The position numbers and the translations under genes are program-made. Source: an uncultured Clostridia bacterium (GTDB lineage Bacteria > Bacillota > Clostridia > TANB77 > CAG-508). Taken from it: a DNA stretch of 9,580 nt. The DNA is taken from the NCBI GenBank assembly GCA_944393305.1, contig CALXZS010000041.1, forward strand, positions 1 to 9,580. The letters are read 5' to 3'. The notes below the pieces were generated by a model. The model was not told the DNA's origin, searched no databases, and saw nothing but the letters and a program-made list of their open reading frames with translations. Positions 6,695 through 9,580 of the stretch are shown here, piece after piece (position 1 is the first letter of the stretch; each line of letters opens with the position of its first letter).

Positions 6695-7863
6695 TATATT
6701 TTTTTAGCTGTTCTTGAAATATTAAGTAGTACACCCATACAACTTAGTAATATAACTAATGAACTTCCTCCATAACTTAGGAAAGGTAGTGAAATTCCGG
6801 TATTTGGAATTGTATTTGTTACAACCGCTATATTTAATATTACTTGTGTTGCAATAAGTGCTGTTATTCCTATTGCTACTAAACTTCCAAATGTATCTTT
6901 TGCTCTAATTGCAATTACTATTCCTCTTACTACTAATACTGCAAATAGTCCAAGCACAATTGCACATCCTACAAAACCTAATTCTTCTGCAATTATTGCA
7001 AATATGAAGTCATTATGTGCTTCAGGTATGTATAAATATTTTTGTTTACTTTCTCCTAGACCTACTCCAAACAGTCCTCCAGAACCTATGGCATATAAAC
7101 CTTGAATTGTTTGATATGACGTTCCAGTAGGATTTTCCCATGGGTCAAGCCATGCGGCAATTCTATCTGACCTAAATCCATCTGCAAACTTTGTTCTTAC
7201 AAATGGAAAAATAATTGCTACTGCTCCTACTCCTAATCCTACAATATATGCTATATATTTTAATTGACATCCACTCATAACAATCATTACAGCTGTAACC
7301 ATTGCAATAACTATTCCTGCACTTAAATGGTTTTGTACAAAATATAATATTACTATTGGAATCCCAACTGCAACTATTGGTTTTAAACAACTAGCCCAAA
7401 ATCCTTCAATTTTATTCTTAGGGTCACTATAATATCCTGCCACCCATATTATTAAGCCTATTTTTGTTATTTCTGATGGCTGAATTTGCATTCCTAAGTT
7501 TATCCATCTTCTTGCACCATTTGATTCAACTCCTATTTTAGGAATCAGAACCATAAAAAGTATTAATACTGATAAAACATATATTAGTTTATAGAACTTT
7601 TTATAAATATCATAATTAAGTTTGGATAAAATAAACATTGCTATAAATCCAAGAACAGCAGCAATTGCTTGGGTTCTAAAATATGTATAACTTTTGCCTG
7701 ATTCAGCAAGTGCTGTTGGACTACTTGCTGACAAAACCATTACTAAACCTATTGCAACTAATATTAATACAATAATTAATAGTGGTAAATCTACTCTATT
7801 ATTTAATTTTAACTGTGATATTTTTGAGTTATTTTTTGCTACTTTTTTCTTGGTAGTTTGCAT
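6694..7863 (-). CDS. ftsW: SEDS peptidoglycan glycosyltransferase FtsW/SpoVE
   Basis: Polytopic membrane protein that polymerises lipid II into glycan strands together with a class B PBP, at the division septum (FtsW) or spore cortex (SpoVE). With the start at 7863 it has 389 residues, the family norm, and about ten hydrophobic segments. Family landmarks are GARRWINLG (116-124), QPSEITKIG (128-136), AWLDPWENPTGTSYQ (237-251), YIPEAHNDFIFAIIAEELG (278-296) with Asp285 at the position of the catalytic SEDS aspartate, and NTGISLPFLSYGGSS (354-368). The N-terminus is cytoplasmic and Lys-rich. An alternative ATG at 7905 overlaps mraY by 28 nt and adds 14 unrelated residues; GGGAGG at 7868-7873 favours 7863. 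The position between mraY and murG fits FtsW or SpoVE rather than RodA. Sequence alone does not separate the first two. Confidence 0.95.
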   Translation of the reverse strand: MQTTKKKVAKNNSKISQLKLNNRVDLPLLIIVLILVAIGLVMVLSASSPTALAESGKSYTYFRTQAIAAVLGFIAMFILSKLNYDIYKKFYKLIYVLSVLILFMVLIPKIGVESNGARRWINLGMQIQPSEITKIGLIIWVAGYYSDPKNKIEGFWASCLKPIVAVGIPIVILYFVQNHLSAGIVIAMVTAVMIVMSGCQLKYIAYIVGLGVGAVAIIFPFVRTKFADGFRSDRIAAWLDPWENPTGTSYQTIQGLYAIGSGGLFGVGLGESKQKYLYIPEAHNDFIFAIIAEELGFVGCAIVLGLFAVLVVRGIVIAIRAKDTFGSLVAIGITALIATQVILNIAVVTNTIPNTGISLPFLSYGGSSLVILLSCMGVLLNISRTAKKI

Positions 7864-7867
7864 TGTT

Positions 7868-7873
7868 CCTCCC
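7868..7873 (-). promoter_or_regulatory. Ribosome binding site setting the ftsW start
   Basis: GGGAGG on the minus strand, 4 nt before the ATG at 7863 and 4 nt after the mraY stop TAA (7878-7880). It has no equivalent near the upstream in-frame ATG at 7905, so the shorter ftsW reading is preferred. Confidence 0.75.
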
Positions 7874-7877
7874 TCAT

Positions 7878-8855
7878 TTATATAATCATAATTCCTACCA
7901 TGCACATTATTAGAGTAACTAAACTAAAGATAGAAACTATTTTATTTTCTTTCCATCCGCATAATTCGAAATGGTGATGTATTGGAGTCATTTTAAATAC
8001 TCTTTTTCCTGTTTTTTTGTAAACTAATACTTGTATCATTACTGATATTGTTTCTATTACAGGTATTATTGCTATTATTAATAATAACAATGGTAATTTT
8101 AGATATAATGCTATTCCTGCTATTGCTCCTCCTAAAAGAAGTGAGCCAGTATCTCCCATAAATACTTGTGCCGGATGTAAATTAAATAATAAAAATCCTA
8201 ATGCTGCACCTATTATTATACATCCGAATATTGTTGTTTCTTTAACTTCCCAAACAATTGAAATTACTGTTAAGCAAGTTAGTATAATTGTTGTTACACT
8301 TGTAGCTAAACCATCTATTCCATCTGTTAAATTTACAGCATTTGTTGTAGCAAGTATTACTACTACTGCAAATGGAATATATATCCATAATGGCAGTGTT
8401 ATATACCTATTTATAAACGGAATATATATATCTGTACCATTATTGAAATTGAATACTAGCATTACTACATATGCAATTGCTATTACCATAAGTCCTAACA
8501 TTTTTAATCTAGGACTAAGTCCATCTGTATTATGAAGTACCACTTTTTTAAAATCATCTATAAATCCAACTAATCCAAATCCAATTGTTACAAATATCAT
8601 TGGAAGAAGTCTTGTCGCTATTTCTGGTTCATCTCCTGCATAATCAATATATAAAAATGCACTTAAAATTATTGTCGTTATTATTAATATAAGTCCTCCC
8701 ATTGTAGGAGTTCCTTTTTTTGTTAGGTGTGATTTTGGTCCTTCTTCTCTTTCCGATTGACCAACTTTCAATTTTTTTAATATTGGTATTACTATTAATG
8801 ATACAATTACACTCAGTGCAAAAGACAATAATAATATCTTTATCTGAAAACTCAT
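7878..8855 (-). CDS. mraY: Phospho-N-acetylmuramoyl-pentapeptide transferase
   Basis: Integral membrane enzyme that moves phospho-MurNAc-pentapeptide from UDP to undecaprenyl phosphate, making lipid I. Its 325 residues are typical of Firmicutes MraY, with about ten membrane segments. Diagnostic motifs are all present: KKGTPTMGG (46-54), the Mg-binding FIDDFKK (98-104, Asp100/Asp101), NAVNLTDGIDGLA (172-184), VFMGDTGSLLLGG (231-243, Asp235), and the TPIHHHFELCGWKE loop (290-303) with the His triad at 293-295. The start at 8855 has GGAGGAAA at 8863-8870, 7 nt away and overlapping the murE stop. It follows murE by 14 nt with no murF between, and precedes ftsW with no murD between. Identification is secure. 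Confidence 0.98.
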   Translation of the reverse strand: MSFQIKILLLSFALSVIVSLIVIPILKKLKVGQSEREEGPKSHLTKKGTPTMGGLILIITTIILSAFLYIDYAGDEPEIATRLLPMIFVTIGFGLVGFIDDFKKVVLHNTDGLSPRLKMLGLMVIAIAYVVMLVFNFNNGTDIYIPFINRYITLPLWIYIPFAVVVILATTNAVNLTDGIDGLATSVTTIILTCLTVISIVWEVKETTIFGCIIIGAALGFLLFNLHPAQVFMGDTGSLLLGGAIAGIALYLKLPLLLLIIAIIPVIETISVMIQVLVYKKTGKRVFKMTPIHHHFELCGWKENKIVSIFSLVTLIMCMVGIMII

Positions 8856-8869
8856 TAGTATATTTCCTC

Positions 8870-9580
8870 CTAAGCATTATCCATTTCATCAATTACTTGC
8901 TTTATTATTTCTCTTTCATCATAATGATGTTTTTCATGGTTAATTTCTTGATATGTTTCATGACCTTTTCCAGCTAGCACAATAATATCATTTTTATTTG
9001 CCATTTTTATTGCTTTTCTAATTGCTTCTGTTCTGTCTACTATGCATTCATATTTGCCTTTAGTCTTTTTTATTCCTTCTTCTATTTCCTTTACTATTGT
9101 TTCTGGGTCTTCTGTACGAGGATTATCTGATGTTATTATTGTATAATTTGCTATTTTTCCAGAAATTGCTCCCATTATTGGTCTTTTTGCATTATCTCTA
9201 TCTCCACCACATCCAAATACAGATATAACTCTTCCTCTAGTATATGATTTTACAGCTTGTAATATGCTTTCTAAGCTTTCTGGTGAGTGTGCATAATCTA
9301 TCATTATTGTTAGACCTAATTTATTGTCTACAAGTTCACTTCTTCCTGGTACTTTTACTGTTTCTAATGCTAATTTTATGTTTTCTACTGAACAACCTAA
9401 TTTTGAAGCAACTGATATTGCTGCCAAACTATTATAAACACTAAATCTACCTGGTATATCTGTTTTTATTCTTTCATTTTTTCCATTTAATTTTACTTTA
9501 AAGTCTACATATGAATTTGTTATTGTTATATCTTTTGCAAGCATATCACATTCATTGTCAATACCATATGTTTTTACAGT
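8870..9580 (-). CDS. murE: UDP-MurNAc-tripeptide synthetase, meso-DAP type (5' end beyond window)
   Basis: C-terminal 236 residues of a Mur ligase that adds the third amino acid to UDP-MurNAc-L-Ala-D-Glu in the cytoplasm. The frame is open to the right edge. The segment reading TVKTYGIDNECD upstream of an internal Met at 9544 matches the MurE central domain, so that Met is not the start. Visible motifs are GRFSVYNSLAAIS, VPGRSELV, MIDYAHSPESLESIL, VFGCGGDRDNAKRPIMG, SDNPRTEDPETIV and LAGKGHETYQE. DNPR is the signature of meso-diaminopimelate-adding MurE; lysine enzymes differ here. About 250 residues, including the ATP-binding P-loop, lie outside the window. Its TAG stop overlaps the mraY ribosome binding site. 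Confidence 0.97.
   Translation of the reverse strand, partial: TVKTYGIDNECDMLAKDITITNSYVDFKVKLNGKNERIKTDIPGRFSVYNSLAAISVASKLGCSVENIKLALETVKVPGRSELVDNKLGLTIMIDYAHSPESLESILQAVKSYTRGRVISVFGCGGDRDNAKRPIMGAISGKIANYTIITSDNPRTEDPETIVKEIEEGIKKTKGKYECIVDRTEAIRKAIKMANKNDIIVLAGKGHETYQEINHEKHHYDEREIIKQVIDEMDNA

Noticed and set aside
6678..6734. Upstream in-frame ATG giving a 388-residue MurG
   Set aside because: It overlaps ftsW and puts 19 extra residues before the normal MKVII...GTGGH N-terminus; the inner ATG has GGAAGGAA.
7864..7905. Upstream in-frame ATG giving a 403-residue FtsW
   Set aside because: It overlaps mraY by 28 nt, has no Shine-Dalgarno, and adds residues not expected in the family; the inner ATG has GGGAGG.

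Overview
The window is very AT-rich, and all nine genes lie on the minus strand with short gaps, overlapping ribosome binding sites and strong AGGAGG-type Shine-Dalgarno sequences. This fits a low-GC Bacillota, most likely an uncultured gut-type Clostridia lineage. Supporting signs are a Gram-positive-type topA, the GatCAB amidotransferase, and a pilin-like/SUMF1-fold surface protein of a kind I associate with gut Clostridia genomes. The MurE carries the DNPR motif of meso-diaminopimelate-adding enzymes, so the wall is probably meso-DAP type. I cannot name a genus.

Read in the direction of transcription (right to left), the window opens with a peptidoglycan block: the C-terminal half of murE (cut by the right edge), mraY, an ftsW/spoVE SEDS glycosyltransferase and murG. 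Together these add the third stem-peptide residue, make lipid I, polymerise glycan strands and convert lipid I to lipid II. murF and murD, which often sit in this cluster, are absent from the interval covered. The block runs with a 2-nt gap into topA (DNA topoisomerase I), and with a 7-nt gap into a membrane-anchored protein with a formylglycine-generating-enzyme (SUMF1/C-type-lectin-like) fold. That protein lacks the catalytic cysteines and appears frameshifted in its last ten codons. Spacings from murE to this gene (14, 14, 16, 2 and 7 nt) suggest one transcription unit.

After a 91-nt gap (20 nt shorter if the frame-corrected stop of the upstream gene is used) comes gatC. A 196-nt gap follows, then a thymidylate-kinase-like gene, then gatA (cut by the left edge). 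The tRNA-dependent amidotransferase genes gatC and gatA are thus separated by a nucleotide kinase. The 196-nt gap holds the most unusual DNA here: a 119-bp palindromic element with 27-nt imperfect inverted arms around a GC-rich core, in sharp contrast to its surroundings. A solo, degenerate copy of one arm lies in the FGE-like gene/gatC gap.

No stretch over 300 bases lacks a gene. I saw no tRNA, rRNA, CRISPR array, insertion sequence or recognised riboswitch. Most of the window is housekeeping. The parts worth a second look are the SUMF1-fold gene with its broken 3' end, the palindromic repeat family, and the unusual gene order.
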